DNA from: Chthoniobacteraceae bacterium
Lineage (GTDB): Bacteria; Verrucomicrobiota; Verrucomicrobiia; Chthoniobacterales; Chthoniobacteraceae
Assembly: GCA_947479475.1 (NCBI GenBank)
Contig: CANJZW010000018.1
Coordinates: 1-60,304 of the forward strand
DNA length: 60,304 nt
Reading direction: 5' to 3'
Under the pieces are notes generated by a model. That model was not told the origin of the DNA. It worked only from the letters and a program-made list of their open reading frames with translations, and did no database searches. The first letter of the stretch is position 1. Each line of letters opens with the position of its first letter. Positions 37,357 through 46,207 of this stretch are shown piece after piece. A program made the translations under genes and the position numbers.

Positions 37357-38199
37357 TCAGCGCGCCTTGGGCTCGGGTTCAGGCAGGGGCTTGTCTTTAT
37401 AGAACAAGATGCCGGAGCGTTTCATGTTGTAAATGAGAGACTTAAGGTTTTCGCCGGTTTCTTTGTCGTGCAGGAGGATGCCGAGGGTTCCCTTGCCATC
37501 CGCGACCCCTTTGGTGACTTTTTGCAAAGAATCCGCGGCCTTGCCGGCGCGGTCCGTGGCGTCGGAGACTTTGAGCATGACGGTATCGAGGGAGAGGGAG
37601 GCTTTTTTAAAAGCGAGCGAAGTTTCTTTTAAATTGGCGAAAGTTTCGGAGAGATTTTGCACGTTGGTTTCATTGAGCAAACGTTCGTTGATGGTGGTGG
37701 AGAGCGTTTGAATTTGTTTCAAACTTTTGGCCAATTCGTCCATGACCTCGCCGCCCCGGGTTGCGAGTTCCTCAAAACCGCCCGCTCGGCTGCCTTCGAT
37801 AATCTCCCCTTGTTGCCAGACATCGGAGGGGTCCATATCGGCGGCCGGGATGACGTCGATATATTTGTCTCCGAGAAGGTTTGCGCTGCCGACGATGAAG
37901 CGGCTTTTGCGCGGGATTTTGACGCTTTCCTGCACCTTGAGTTTTACTGCGACGCGGTAGGAGTCGCCCAACAACTGGGGAGTATTGGAGATAAAGCCGA
38001 CCTTAGCACCCGCCAGAAGGACGTCCGCGCCGGAGGAGAGGCCGCTGACGTTTTGGAAGATGACGGTGAGTTCGTAAGGTTTACCAAAGGCGGTATTAAC
38101 CCTGCCAAAGGTGATAACCAAAGCCCCTAAAACCGCGAAACCCAATAATAGAAACAGGCCGACGAGCATTTCGGTCCTGCCTTTGCGTTCTTTGGACAT
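37357..38199 (-). CDS. mlaD: MCE/MlaD-type phospholipid-binding protein
   Basis: A 280-residue protein with one N-terminal membrane helix (MLVGLFLLLGFAVLGALVITFG) and an MCE domain (about residues 38-125) containing NVSGLSSGADVLLAGAKVGFI and GSANLLGDKYIDVIP. The remaining C-terminal part is helical with Thr/Ser/Asn-rich heptads and a Pro/Glu tail. MCE proteins form hexameric rings that pass phospholipids between the two membranes. It is encoded 3 bases after the ATPase, in the order permease-ATPase-MCE. The long helical tail could form a needle-like tube as in longer MCE proteins, but that is inference. Confidence 0.9.
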   Translation of the reverse strand: MSKERKGRTEMLVGLFLLLGFAVLGALVITFGRVNTAFGKPYELTVIFQNVSGLSSGADVLLAGAKVGFISNTPQLLGDSYRVAVKLKVQESVKIPRKSRFIVGSANLLGDKYIDVIPAADMDPSDVWQQGEIIEGSRAGGFEELATRGGEVMDELAKSLKQIQTLSTTINERLLNETNVQNLSETFANLKETSLAFKKASLSLDTVMLKVSDATDRAGKAADSLQKVTKGVADGKGTLGILLHDKETGENLKSLIYNMKRSGILFYKDKPLPEPEPKAR

Positions 38200-38202
38200 A
38201 AC

Positions 38203-38940
38203 TTAATCGGATTCTCCTGAGCGGCCTTCAATAAAGTTCACAAGGATGGGATCTGTCGAGTCGCGTAATTCCTGCGTCGAACCTTCAAAATAAATCCGCC
38301 CTTCATGTAAAAAGGCGATGCGGTCGGCGGTATGGAAAGCCGTTTTCATATCATGGGTGACGACGACCGAAGTGGCCTTAAGCCGTTTTTGCAAGCGGCG
38401 AATCAAATGATTGATAGAGTCGGTTGCGATGGGGTCGAGGCCTGTGGTGGGTTCGTCGTATAAAATACAGGCCGGTTTGGAAACGATGGTGCGAGCGAGA
38501 CCGACACGTTTGCGCATGCCGCCCGAGAGGTTGTCCGGGGTCTTTTCCTGTTCGCCCGCGAGGTCGACCATCTCGAGGGCCTCGGCCACTTTTGCCTGAA
38601 TGAGGTCTTCGTCTTTGAGGCCGGATTCGCGGAGAGGGAAGGCGATATTCTCGCCGACGTTCATCGAGTCAAAGAGGGCGCCGCTTTGAAAAAGAATACC
38701 CACTTTTTTACGAATACGGCCGAGCTGGCGCTCTTTAAGGCCGGCGATGTTTTCACCATCAATGAGCACCCTGCCGGAGTCGGGTTGGAAAAGGCCGACG
38801 AGGTGTTTAAGCAGCACGCTTTTGCCCGAGCCGGACCGCCCGAGGATCACGTGGGTGTGGCCCTGGTGGACTCTTAGGTTGATACCGCAAAGCACCTCCT
38901 GAGTGCCGAGGGTTTTGTGCAAATCGTACACCTCGATCAT
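38203..38940 (-). CDS. mlaF: MlaF-type ABC transporter ATPase
   Basis: A 245-residue ATP-binding subunit of an MCE/Mla lipid transporter. Walker A is ILGRSGSGKSVLLKHL, the Q-loop is VGILFQSGALFDSMNV, the signature is LSGGMRKRVGLARTI, Walker B is CILYDEPTTGLDP, and the switch His is in VVVTHDMK. The GMRKR form of the signature is typical of MlaF/Ttg2A. The spacing of 3 bases on both sides shows tight coupling with the permease and MCE genes. Confidence 0.94.
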   Translation of the reverse strand: MIEVYDLHKTLGTQEVLCGINLRVHQGHTHVILGRSGSGKSVLLKHLVGLFQPDSGRVLIDGENIAGLKERQLGRIRKKVGILFQSGALFDSMNVGENIAFPLRESGLKDEDLIQAKVAEALEMVDLAGEQEKTPDNLSGGMRKRVGLARTIVSKPACILYDEPTTGLDPIATDSINHLIRRLQKRLKATSVVVTHDMKTAFHTADRIAFLHEGRIYFEGSTQELRDSTDPILVNFIEGRSGESD

Positions 38941-38943
38941 GGG

Positions 38944-39741
38944 TCAGTAGGCTCCCGCCGGGAAAAAGATGTTGAGCAAAAACGAAAGGAAGAAGTTTGA
39001 GATGAGAATGACCAGGGAAGCGATCACGACCGCCTGGGTGGGAGCCTTGCCCACGCCGGCGGCACCGTTGGTCGTTTTGAGGCCTTCCTCGCAGGCAATG
39101 AACCCGATCAATCCGGCAAAAACCATCCCCTTGATCAGGGCCATCTTGATGTCGCGGCCCGTGGTGAAGGAGAGCATGTTGGTGAGGTAGTAGGCTTTGG
39201 AGACGCCCAGTACTTTCGTCGCCACAAGGTAGCCCGCGCCTATCCCGAGCCCCACGCATTCTGCGACCAGAAGCGGCGTGGAAATTAGCAGCGCCAAGAT
39301 CCGGGGGACGATCAGGTAGTCGATCGGGTGAACCCCCAGGGAGCGGAGGGCCTCGATTTGTTCGGTCACTTTCATCGTGCCGATTTCGGCCGCGATGGAG
39401 GCACCCACCCGCCCCGAAAGCATCAGCGCCGTGAGTACCGGGCCTAGTTCACGGAACATCGAAACCGCCACAACCGCCCCGACGGCAGAGTCCATTCCCA
39501 GCCGGTGAAACTGGAAGTACGTCTGGGCCGAAAATACTGCCCCCGTGAAGGCTCCCGTCACCACTACCACCAATTGAGAACCGAAGCCGATTTCAGCCAC
39601 CTGTTTGAAGAGGAGCGCCCAGCGCATGGGCGCGACGCGGATGGACGTCGCCGTTTCGCCGGCCAAAAACGCGAGTTGGCCGATGTACCGCAAAAGGCGG
39701 ATCACCATCGAACCGACGACCTTGAAAATCGCGTTAAACAC
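38944..39741 (-). CDS. mlaE: MlaE-family ABC transporter permease
   Basis: A 265-residue inner-membrane permease of the MlaE/YrbE family with about five hydrophobic helices. Family segments include TGAFTGAVFSAQTYFQFHRLG, SMFRELGPVLTALMLSGRVGASIAAEIGTM split by the EQIEALRSLGVHPIDYL coupling helix, and a terminal IASLVILISNFFLSFLL. With MlaF and MlaD it should move phospholipids across the periplasm to keep outer-membrane asymmetry or build the membrane. No MlaA, MlaB or MlaC is seen here. The gene starts 11 bases after the metG stop. Confidence 0.93.
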   Translation of the reverse strand: MFNAIFKVVGSMVIRLLRYIGQLAFLAGETATSIRVAPMRWALLFKQVAEIGFGSQLVVVVTGAFTGAVFSAQTYFQFHRLGMDSAVGAVVAVSMFRELGPVLTALMLSGRVGASIAAEIGTMKVTEQIEALRSLGVHPIDYLIVPRILALLISTPLLVAECVGLGIGAGYLVATKVLGVSKAYYLTNMLSFTTGRDIKMALIKGMVFAGLIGFIACEEGLKTTNGAAGVGKAPTQAVVIASLVILISNFFLSFLLNIFFPAGAY

Positions 39742-39752
39742 GGCCGGGGGTT

Positions 39753-41324
39753 TTAATCGGCCTCGGTGGGCGGCGCCTCAAGACGCGGGAACAAGGGAAC
39801 GGGCGTACCCAAAAGGTGGCCGTCGGGAAGACCGCCCCAGACGGCGGCGGTGAGACGGGGGACGTCGGACACGTTGAGCTGGGCCAGAATCCCCTGAGCT
39901 GCCTCGGGAAGAACGGGTGAGAGGAGGATCGCGACCAGCCGCAGGGATTCCGCGAGGTGGTAGAGAACGGCATCCAGCCGCCCGGCTTGTTCCGGATCCT
40001 TGGCGAGTTTCCATGGCGCGGACGACTCGATGAGTTGGTTGCACGCGCGGGCCAGGCCCACGGCGGCTTCGAGGGCGGTATCAATTTGGTAATGCTCCAT
40101 CGCCTGCGTGTAGTCGGCGACTGCCTTTAGGGCCTCGCCATCGGCCAGCGCGATTAGATCGGCATCCGTTGTGGCGGCCCGGCGCAGGACTCCCTGTCGG
40201 TAGCGGTGCGCCATGTTGAGGGAGCGGTTGAGCAGGTTGCCGACGTTGTTGGCGAGCTCGTCGTTGAAGCGAATTCTGAGGCGCTCTTCGGAGAAATCGG
40301 CGTCGCGCCCCGTGGAGATGTCGGCCATGAGGTAGTAGCGGAGGGCGCTCACTCCATACCGTTCGGCGAGAGCGGCCGGGTCGACGGCATTGCCGAGGCT
40401 TTTGCTCATTTTGGAGCCGGAAACATTCCACCAGCCATGGACCAGAAGGGTGGGGATTTCTTCGTCGGGAAACCCGAGGGCGTGGAGCATGATGGGCCAA
40501 TAAACACCGTGGGCCGGGATGAGAATATCCTTACCGATCACGTGGGCCTTGGCGGGCCAAAGGGAGCGGAATTCGGGGAGGCCGCTGTCTGGGTCGGCAA
40601 GGTAGCCGGCAAAGGAGATGTAATTGATGAGGGCGTCGAACCAGACGTAGGTGACGAATTCGGAGTCAAAGGGCAGTTCTATCCCCCAAGAAAGTCGCGT
40701 TTTTGGGCGTGAAATACACAGGTCTCCGGAGAGGCGTTCGACGGCATTGCGCAATTCCAAACGACGGAACGCTGGCACGACGAAGTGTTCGTGGGTGTCG
40801 ATGAAGGCGAGCAGCCAGTCCTTGTGGGCGGAGAGACGGAAATAATAGTTCTCTTCTTCCAGTTCGACGACCTGCCCCCACTCGGGACCAAACTCGCCGG
40901 CTTCGTTGCGTTCTTTGTCTGTGAGAAATTGTTCCTGACGGACGCTGTAGAAACCGCGGTGGCCTTGTTTGTAGAGTTGTCCTTCTTCAAAGAGGCGTTG
41001 CAGGATGCGCTGGACGGCCTGTTTATGAAGGGGGTGGGTTGTGGCCGCCCAGCCGTCGAACTCGACTCCCAGAGTTTTCCAGAGAGCGAGGAATTTGGCG
41101 GTGCACTGTTCGGCAAACTCCAGCGGGGTGAGGCCTTCTTTTTCGGCAGATTGCTGGACCTTTTGACCATGCTGGTCCACGCCGGTGAGGAAATAGACGG
41201 GGCGCTGGCACAGACGTTCGAAACGGGCGAGGACGTCGGTGAGCACCTTCTCGTAAGCGTGCCCGATATGAGGGGCCGCATTGGTGTAGTCGATGGCAGT
41301 GGTAAAAAAGGTGCGGTCCGGCAT
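39753..41324 (-). CDS. metG: Methionyl-tRNA synthetase
   Basis: A 523-residue class I aminoacyl-tRNA synthetase that charges initiator and elongator tRNA-Met. The HIGH motif is AAPHIGHAYEK near residue 20, and the KMSKS loop is SGSKMSKSLGNAVDP. The segment between, where many MetRS carry zinc-binding cysteines, reads YKQGHRGFYSVRQEQF and lacks Cys, so it belongs to a zinc-free type. The short length shows no C-terminal tRNA-binding dimerisation domain. The ATG at 41324 (MPDRTFFTT) was preferred over 41375 because family members begin here. It heads the minus-strand run continuing into the Mla genes. Confidence 0.95.
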   Translation of the reverse strand: MPDRTFFTTAIDYTNAAPHIGHAYEKVLTDVLARFERLCQRPVYFLTGVDQHGQKVQQSAEKEGLTPLEFAEQCTAKFLALWKTLGVEFDGWAATTHPLHKQAVQRILQRLFEEGQLYKQGHRGFYSVRQEQFLTDKERNEAGEFGPEWGQVVELEEENYYFRLSAHKDWLLAFIDTHEHFVVPAFRRLELRNAVERLSGDLCISRPKTRLSWGIELPFDSEFVTYVWFDALINYISFAGYLADPDSGLPEFRSLWPAKAHVIGKDILIPAHGVYWPIMLHALGFPDEEIPTLLVHGWWNVSGSKMSKSLGNAVDPAALAERYGVSALRYYLMADISTGRDADFSEERLRIRFNDELANNVGNLLNRSLNMAHRYRQGVLRRAATTDADLIALADGEALKAVADYTQAMEHYQIDTALEAAVGLARACNQLIESSAPWKLAKDPEQAGRLDAVLYHLAESLRLVAILLSPVLPEAAQGILAQLNVSDVPRLTAAVWGGLPDGHLLGTPVPLFPRLEAPPTEAD

Positions 41325-41513
41325 GGCGTTTGGAAAGGGTACTAAATAGGCAAAGTCCCCTTGGGAGAAAGGCAAAACCGCGGGGAGAGGTGCGATGGGA
41401 ATCAGGGGGAGAGCCTGGGAAACGGAGAAAGAAACAAAGGCGCCCGAAGCGCGACCTGTTTTCAGGGTGGGAAAGGACCCGGGCTTCCGACTGATTCCTC
41501 GGAGGCTTGGGCG

Positions 41514-42146
41514 CTACCTCACCACGGCCAAGACGCCGCTCGCAACCGCATTGGCCAGCCTCTGCCGGTATTCGCTCGAGCGGGCCACCCGTCCGCCCTC
41601 CTGCGCGTTGGTCAAAAACCCGAGCTCTGCCAGCACAGCGACCCGCCGATTGTAGCGCAACACGTAAAAGCGAGCCTTCCTCACGCCTCGGTCCTCCTCC
41701 CCGGTGGCCGTGACGACCCGCTGGTGGATGGCTGCGGCCAGGCGCGCGCTGCGGCGATCAAAGTGGTAGGTCTCAATCCCGTGCGCTCCCGAATTGGGCG
41801 CTGCATTAAAATGAATGCTCACAAAAACCGCTTTTGACGGAGCGCGACTGGCGGTGGCCACGCGTTGGGAAAGTTCCACGAACACATCTGAAGACCGCGT
41901 CATGATGACTTTTTGGCCCGCGGCCTGAAGCCTCGCTCGCACGCGCAACGCGACATCCAGAGCCGCCCGCTTCTCGACGACTCTCTGGCCGGGGATTCCA
42001 CCCGGGTCGTGCCCTCCGTGGCCGGGGTCTAGCACGATGGTCGCCGCCCCCGCGAACGGACACAAACCGAACCCAGCCAGAAGGACGAGGCTGGCGTATC
42101 TTAAAAGACGGGACGAAAAACGGGGCTCAGGGCTGACGTGGGACAT
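41514..42146 (-). CDS. N-acetylmuramoyl-L-alanine amidase (Amidase_3)
   Basis: A 210-residue zinc amidase that cleaves peptides from peptidoglycan glycan strands, exported through a signal peptide (LLRYASLVLLAGFGLCPFAGA). The Amidase_3 domain fills the mature protein: IVLDPGHGGHDPGG with the first zinc His, the conserved Glu in RVVEKRAALDVA, VSIHFNAAPN with the second His, GIETYHF, and catalytic Glu in AVLAELGFLTN. There is no SPOR or AMIN domain. The start at 42146 was chosen for the signal peptide; the open frame continues to 42506 but crosses the divergent gene. It may act in cell separation or wall turnover. Confidence 0.9.
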   Translation of the reverse strand: MSHVSPEPRFSSRLLRYASLVLLAGFGLCPFAGAATIVLDPGHGGHDPGGIPGQRVVEKRAALDVALRVRARLQAAGQKVIMTRSSDVFVELSQRVATASRAPSKAVFVSIHFNAAPNSGAHGIETYHFDRRSARLAAAIHQRVVTATGEEDRGVRKARFYVLRYNRRVAVLAELGFLTNAQEGGRVARSSEYRQRLANAVASGVLAVVR

Positions 42147-42326
42147 GGGTCTTTTGTTAGGGTTAAGGTTCCCTAGGAAGGCTGGAATTCCAGCGTAAAG
42201 TGCAGCTTGTGAGAAATTAGGCGGTTGTCCATGGGGCTGCCGGCTTGCAGCGTTACTGTAATTCCATCGCAAAGGGAGCCGAAAACTCGGGTTGCAGCCG
42301 GCTCGCATCGGTTCACAATACCCCCA

Positions 42327-44360
42327 ATGAACCGTCCCGTATCTCCCGTTGATCCTAAGGAGTGTCGAACCTGCTGGCTTCGTCTGACGCAACGGGAAGT
42401 GGAGTTGGATCACGATCACCAGGGGGAATGGCGCTGGCAGCTTGGCGCCTCGGGCCTTTGCGGCGCGCTTGGGATTACGGCCGCCCTGCTTTCGGACGAT
42501 TTGCACCGGGCCTCTTTGGGCCTCTACCTCCTAGCCTTTATCGCCGGCGGCTGGTTTGCGGCGGAGGAAACTTGGGAGAAATTCAGAGAGGGCAAAGTGG
42601 ATATTCACTTCCTGATGCTCGCCGTTGCCTTGGGGGCTGCCGCCATCGGACAGTGGACCGAGGGCGTCGTTTTACTCTTTCTCTTCTCCTTCGCCGGCGC
42701 CCTTGAGCACTTCGCGATGGAACGCACCCAGCGTGAAATCCGCTCCCTGATCAAGACCGCCCCTAAAACGGCGACCCTTCTGCAGCCCGACGGCTCCGAA
42801 CACGAGGTTCCGGTGGAGCAGTTGCAGCCCGGCCAGCGACTGCGTATCCGGCCCGGCACCCTTTTCCCAGTGGATGGCGAAATCCGCAGTGGAGAGACGG
42901 CCGTGGACGAATCCACCCTCACTGGGGAGGCTGTTCCCGTGGAAAAACGCGGGGGCGACCCCGTTTTGGCGGGAACGCTGAATCTTTGGGGGGTTGTGGA
43001 GGTTGGGGTGACGCGCGCCGCCGAAGAGAGCGCTCTGCAGAGGATCATCCGGCTGATTCAGGAAGCGCAACGGCAGAAAGCTCCTTCCCAGCAGTTTACA
43101 GATCGTTTTGGGAGTGGTTACACCCTCGGGGTCCTTGCCCTGACAGCCATCATGTTCTTCGTCTGGTGGCTGGTGCTGGGGCGGCCTCCGTTTGAGTCGG
43201 GCGAGGCGGGAAGCAGCGCCTTTTATAAGGCGATGACGCTTTTGGTCGTCGCCTCGCCGTGCGCGTTGGTCCTTTCCGTGCCCTCGGCAATTTTGGCCGC
43301 CATTGCGGCAGGAGCGCGCCGTGGGATTCTCTTTCGGGGCGGCGTGGCCGTCGAGCAGCTGGCCGAGATCCAAATCGTGGCGATGGACAAGACGGGAACC
43401 CTCACCACAGGAGAGCTCCGAGTGGAAGAGGTGGCCAGTTTCCCTGCGGGTCGGGAACGCGAGGTTGCGGAGCTTGCCTACGCGTTGGAGCGGCTTTCCA
43501 CCCACCCGCTCGCTCGCGCGGTGACTCGCTACGGCAAAACCCACGCCCTGGCCGAGCGAGTTCTGACGGGATTTGTCTCCGTCACAGGTTTGGGTTTGGA
43601 GGCGCGGGCCGGCAGCCCCCGGGTTCGTTTGGGGAAAAGGAGCTGGGTTCTCGAAGGGACGTCGGTCGAGGTGGCGGTGATGGAGGCAGCGGCGGACGCC
43701 GCCGGGCAGGCCGGTTTTTCAGAGGTGTGGCTCTCTTATGACGGGCTAACCGGTCGGCTCAAGTTGCGGGATGATATCCGCCCGGCCGCGCGCGCGGTGG
43801 TGGAGGCGCTGCATGCGCGCGGCCTTCGAAGTGTGGTCCTGACCGGCGACCGGCCTGAGGCTGCCGAACATTTGAAAGCCACGCTGGCCGTGCAGGAGGT
43901 GCGCGCGGGTCTGCGGCCCGAGGAAAAACTCCAGTACATTGTGGAGCTTGCCAAGGAGGGTAAACGCGCCGCCATGATCGGGGACGGGATCAACGACTCG
44001 CCCAGTCTGGCCGCCGCGCATGTCGGGGTCGCCATGGGGGCGCGGGGCTCGGATGCCGCCTTGGAACAGGCGGACCTCGTCCTGATGCACGACCGGTTGG
44101 AAAACTTTCTGAAGGCTTTCGACATCAGCGTGGCGGCGCGGAGGATTATTCGGCAGAACATTGCCATCTCGCTTGGGGTGATTGTGGTTCTGGTGGGTTT
44201 TGCGTTGGCCGGCCACATTCCACTGACGCTGGGGGTCATGGGGCACGAGGGGAGCACGCTTTTGGTGGTGCTCAACAGCCTGCGCCTTCTGTGGGCGGAC
44301 CACACAGAGCCGCCCTCACGGCTTGAGGCAGAGCCGACGGTGCGGCTTAAGGACGTCTAA
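42327..44360 (+). CDS. P1B-4-type heavy-metal-transporting ATPase
   Basis: A 677-residue P-type metal efflux ATPase. It has the phosphorylation site Asp354 in DKTGTLTTG, the TGE actuator motif (TLTGEAVPV), HP motif STHPLARAV and hinge GDGINDSP. The transmembrane metal site is Ser310-Pro-Cys312 in VASPCALV, and the last membrane region has HEGST at His640. The SPC plus HEG-x-T pairing marks subgroup P1B-4, whose members export Co, Fe, Zn or Cd, rather than copper or the CPC zinc pumps. There is no N-terminal HMA domain; a Cys13-x2-Cys16 pair and an HDH cluster are the only N-terminal ligands. The ATG at 42327 follows a 180-base divergent gap with the amidase gene. Confidence 0.9.
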   Translation: MNRPVSPVDPKECRTCWLRLTQREVELDHDHQGEWRWQLGASGLCGALGITAALLSDDLHRASLGLYLLAFIAGGWFAAEETWEKFREGKVDIHFLMLAVALGAAAIGQWTEGVVLLFLFSFAGALEHFAMERTQREIRSLIKTAPKTATLLQPDGSEHEVPVEQLQPGQRLRIRPGTLFPVDGEIRSGETAVDESTLTGEAVPVEKRGGDPVLAGTLNLWGVVEVGVTRAAEESALQRIIRLIQEAQRQKAPSQQFTDRFGSGYTLGVLALTAIMFFVWWLVLGRPPFESGEAGSSAFYKAMTLLVVASPCALVLSVPSAILAAIAAGARRGILFRGGVAVEQLAEIQIVAMDKTGTLTTGELRVEEVASFPAGREREVAELAYALERLSTHPLARAVTRYGKTHALAERVLTGFVSVTGLGLEARAGSPRVRLGKRSWVLEGTSVEVAVMEAAADAAGQAGFSEVWLSYDGLTGRLKLRDDIRPAARAVVEALHARGLRSVVLTGDRPEAAEHLKATLAVQEVRAGLRPEEKLQYIVELAKEGKRAAMIGDGINDSPSLAAAHVGVAMGARGSDAALEQADLVLMHDRLENFLKAFDISVAARRIIRQNIAISLGVIVVLVGFALAGHIPLTLGVMGHEGSTLLVVLNSLRLLWADHTEPPSRLEAEPTVRLKDV

Positions 44361-44433
44361 AACGGTTGACCTCCTGCGCCGAAGCGGTATTTTGGTTGAT
44401 CCGTCCCCCCAGACGGCCTGTTTTTTACACGAC

Positions 44434-44940
44434 ATGCGTCTGATCTCGAAATTGCTCATTCTAGTATTGTTGGCGAACGCCCCCGCGGCGTTCGGCAGCT
44501 ATTCTTTGTTTAATCCGGACGAGGCGCAGGCCCTGCGGCCAGAACTTCGCAGCCTATTTGGGCCGCAATCTTCTAGCTTCAGGTACGACAAAAGGATGAT
44601 GGAAGCTGCGGAAATTGCGGCAGAGCGGGCTTCCGCCTCTTCGCAGGCCAGCTGCTGGCGCTACGTCAAAACCGCCCTGCTTCGCGCCCAGATCATCGAT
44701 TCGTACCCCAAGACGCGCTTCGCCAAAGAGGCCGGTGTGGAGCTGCAGACTAGTTTCGGCTTCCGCAAACTCGCTGTTTCAGACCCGTATCAGGCGCCCC
44801 CCGGTTCGGTGCTGGTTTACGGCGGCCCCGGAGCCGGGCACGTGGAGTTGCGATCGAAGGAAGGTTTTGTGAGTGATTTTGTTTCCGCCAAGCCCTCGCC
44901 GAGGCCCTTGTTGGGAGTGTACGTCAAACCCCGTTCGTGA
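44434..44940 (+). CDS. Putative exported CHAP/NlpC-type cysteine peptidase
   Basis: A 168-residue protein with a signal peptide (MRLISKLLILVLLANAPAAFG). The mature part has Cys74 in SQASCWRYVKTALL, where NlpC/P60 and CHAP amidases hold the nucleophile, and His136 in GPGAGHVELR, where they hold the catalytic His, with Asp148 shortly after. The strand PPGSVLVYG before His136 also fits a CHAP fold. It could cut peptidoglycan peptides. The identification is by motif order only. It starts 73 bases after the metal ATPase gene and overlaps the DUF167 gene as GTGA, so these two are coupled. Confidence 0.6.
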   Translation: MRLISKLLILVLLANAPAAFGSYSLFNPDEAQALRPELRSLFGPQSSSFRYDKRMMEAAEIAAERASASSQASCWRYVKTALLRAQIIDSYPKTRFAKEAGVELQTSFGFRKLAVSDPYQAPPGSVLVYGGPGAGHVELRSKEGFVSDFVSAKPSPRPLLGVYVKPRS

Positions 44941-45233
44941 GTGGGTCGGGCCTGGGAGCGGCCCTGACGGGTGTGCGCCTGCGGATCATTCCAAACGCCC
45001 GCAAAACGGAGGTGGTGGGGCTGCACGGCGATGCCATCAAGCTGAAGGTCGCCAGCCCCGCGCTGGAAGGGAAGGCGAACGCCTCGGTCCTTGAGTTTGT
45101 CGCTGGGAAGGCGGGAGCTCCGTTGCGGGCCGCCGTTTTGGTGTCCGGAGGTAAATCGCGAGATAAAGTGGTCCGCGTGGAAGGAATGGGGGCGGCCGAA
45201 TTGAGAGCTAAACTGCTGGAAAGCATTGAGTAA
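44937..45233 (+). CDS. DUF167/YggU family protein
   Basis: A 98-residue protein of the widespread YggU/DUF167 family. Characteristic blocks are LRIIPNARKTEVVGLHGDAIKLKVASPALEGKAN split across the middle, ending ASVLEFVAGKAG, and SGGKSRDKVVRVEG. The family has a small alpha/beta fold and no firmly established function; in other genomes it sits near yggT or pyrroline-carboxylate reductase. Here the GTG start overlaps the stop of the peptidase-like gene. The length is typical. Confidence 0.88.
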   Translation: MSGSGLGAALTGVRLRIIPNARKTEVVGLHGDAIKLKVASPALEGKANASVLEFVAGKAGAPLRAAVLVSGGKSRDKVVRVEGMGAAELRAKLLESIE

Positions 45234-45328
45234 AGCGAGGGCCGCAGGGGCGTGGTAATCGCAGCTCAGTAAAAGGGCGAGAAAATTTTCTTCGAGAAAC
45301 TCCCCACCTGTGCTACAGTCTTCTCCCT

Positions 45329-45649
45329 ATGGCGATCCAGAAAAGGACAGCGTTCTCACGTCGGTTGCCTGACTTAGTGACAGAGGAACTGGCGACAGTA
45401 CTTTCTTCCCGAAGCAGCTTCGAATTCAAAGATCTATTTGACAAGGTCTATGAGCGCCTTAAAGCGCGCAATGCCGCCAGTGGTGGCGAAGAAATGCTAC
45501 GGCTTCGGGCTTACGAAAAGCTCCAAAACCTAGTGTCGCGCGGCATGGTTAAAAAGGATGTCAAAAAGTACAAAGGCATTCCAAAGCAACTTGCAACCCT
45601 TCAAACCACTCCTCCTCCGCTCCCTGCTCCGCAGCCGGTGGAAGCCTAA
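45329..45649 (+). CDS. Small basic protein of unknown function
   Basis: A 106-residue protein I do not recognise. The N-terminal 75 residues look helical and amphipathic (LPDLVTEELATVLSSRSSFEFKDLF split around two helices, then LRAYEKLQNLVSRGMVKK), a layout that could be a winged-helix-like or helix bundle fold. The last 20 residues are Thr/Pro-rich (TTPPPLPAPQP). Lys and Arg are abundant, so nucleic acid binding is possible. The gene has its own upstream gap of 95 bases and is followed directly by the 7-base tandem repeat. Confidence 0.65.
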   Translation: MAIQKRTAFSRRLPDLVTEELATVLSSRSSFEFKDLFDKVYERLKARNAASGGEEMLRLRAYEKLQNLVSRGMVKKDVKKYKGIPKQLATLQTTPPPLPAPQPVEA

Positions 45650-45669
45650 AGGATTGCTGAGTTGCTGAG

Positions 45670-45718
45670 TTCTTGGTTCTTGGTTCTTGGTTCTTGGTTC
45701 TTGGTTCTTGGTTCTTGG
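45670..45718. repeat. TTCTTGG heptanucleotide tandem repeat
   Basis: Seven perfect consecutive copies of TTCTTGG lie between the small unknown gene and nuoA. There are no spacers, so it is not a CRISPR. Because the unit is 7 bases, copy changes would shift any reading frame; here it is intergenic and could instead vary the nuoA leader length. Confidence 0.95.
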
Positions 45719-45832
45719 TTGTCAGCATAAGAGGCCTCCAGCGGCAGACCAATGCCCTCTCTCTGTCCGGCCTCCGAGATTCTCGGAGAAAAGCCGGCGG
45801 CGGTGGGCGGTCCTTTCAAAATCATTTTACGC

Positions 45833-46207
45833 ATGAAGACGGATTATCTTCCCATTCTCCTGCAGGTCCTGGTCGCCATCGGCTTCGCCTGTAGCGCGCT
45901 TGTTGTGAGCCTCATTCTGGGGAAAGCCACCCGCCGCAACGCCACCAAGGACACCGCCTACGAATGCGGGATGATCGCGGAAGTTGGCAGCCAGCCTCGT
46001 TTCAGCGTGAAGTTCTACCTAGTCGCGATGCTCTTCATCCTGTTCGATCTGGAGATCGTCTTCATGTATCCTTGGGCCGTCATCTACAAGGACGCCATTG
46101 TTCAATACGGCGCCTCCATCTTCTGGAGCATGTTTTCCTTCGTGGGCATCCTCACCTTGGGATACGTTTACGCGGTCAAAAAAGGCGCTCTGGACTGGAA
46201 GTCTTAG
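45833..46207 (+). CDS. nuoA: NADH-quinone oxidoreductase subunit A
   Basis: A 124-residue membrane subunit of respiratory complex I. Three transmembrane helices are visible (about 6-30, 60-82 and 90-112). Conserved blocks are YECGMIAEVGSQPRFSVKFY and LFILFDLEIVFMYPWAV, the latter carrying the acidic residues of the subunit A family. The length is normal. nuoB does not follow: the next gene is 250 bases on and on the other strand, so nuoA is separated from the rest of the complex I genes. The ATG at 45833 was chosen for family length; upstream in-frame codons add no conserved sequence. Confidence 0.92.
   Translation: MKTDYLPILLQVLVAIGFACSALVVSLILGKATRRNATKDTAYECGMIAEVGSQPRFSVKFYLVAMLFILFDLEIVFMYPWAVIYKDAIVQYGASIFWSMFSFVGILTLGYVYAVKKGALDWKS

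Noticed and set aside
45670..45718. CRISPR-like array
   Set aside because: The units are 7 bases long and directly adjacent, with no spacers.
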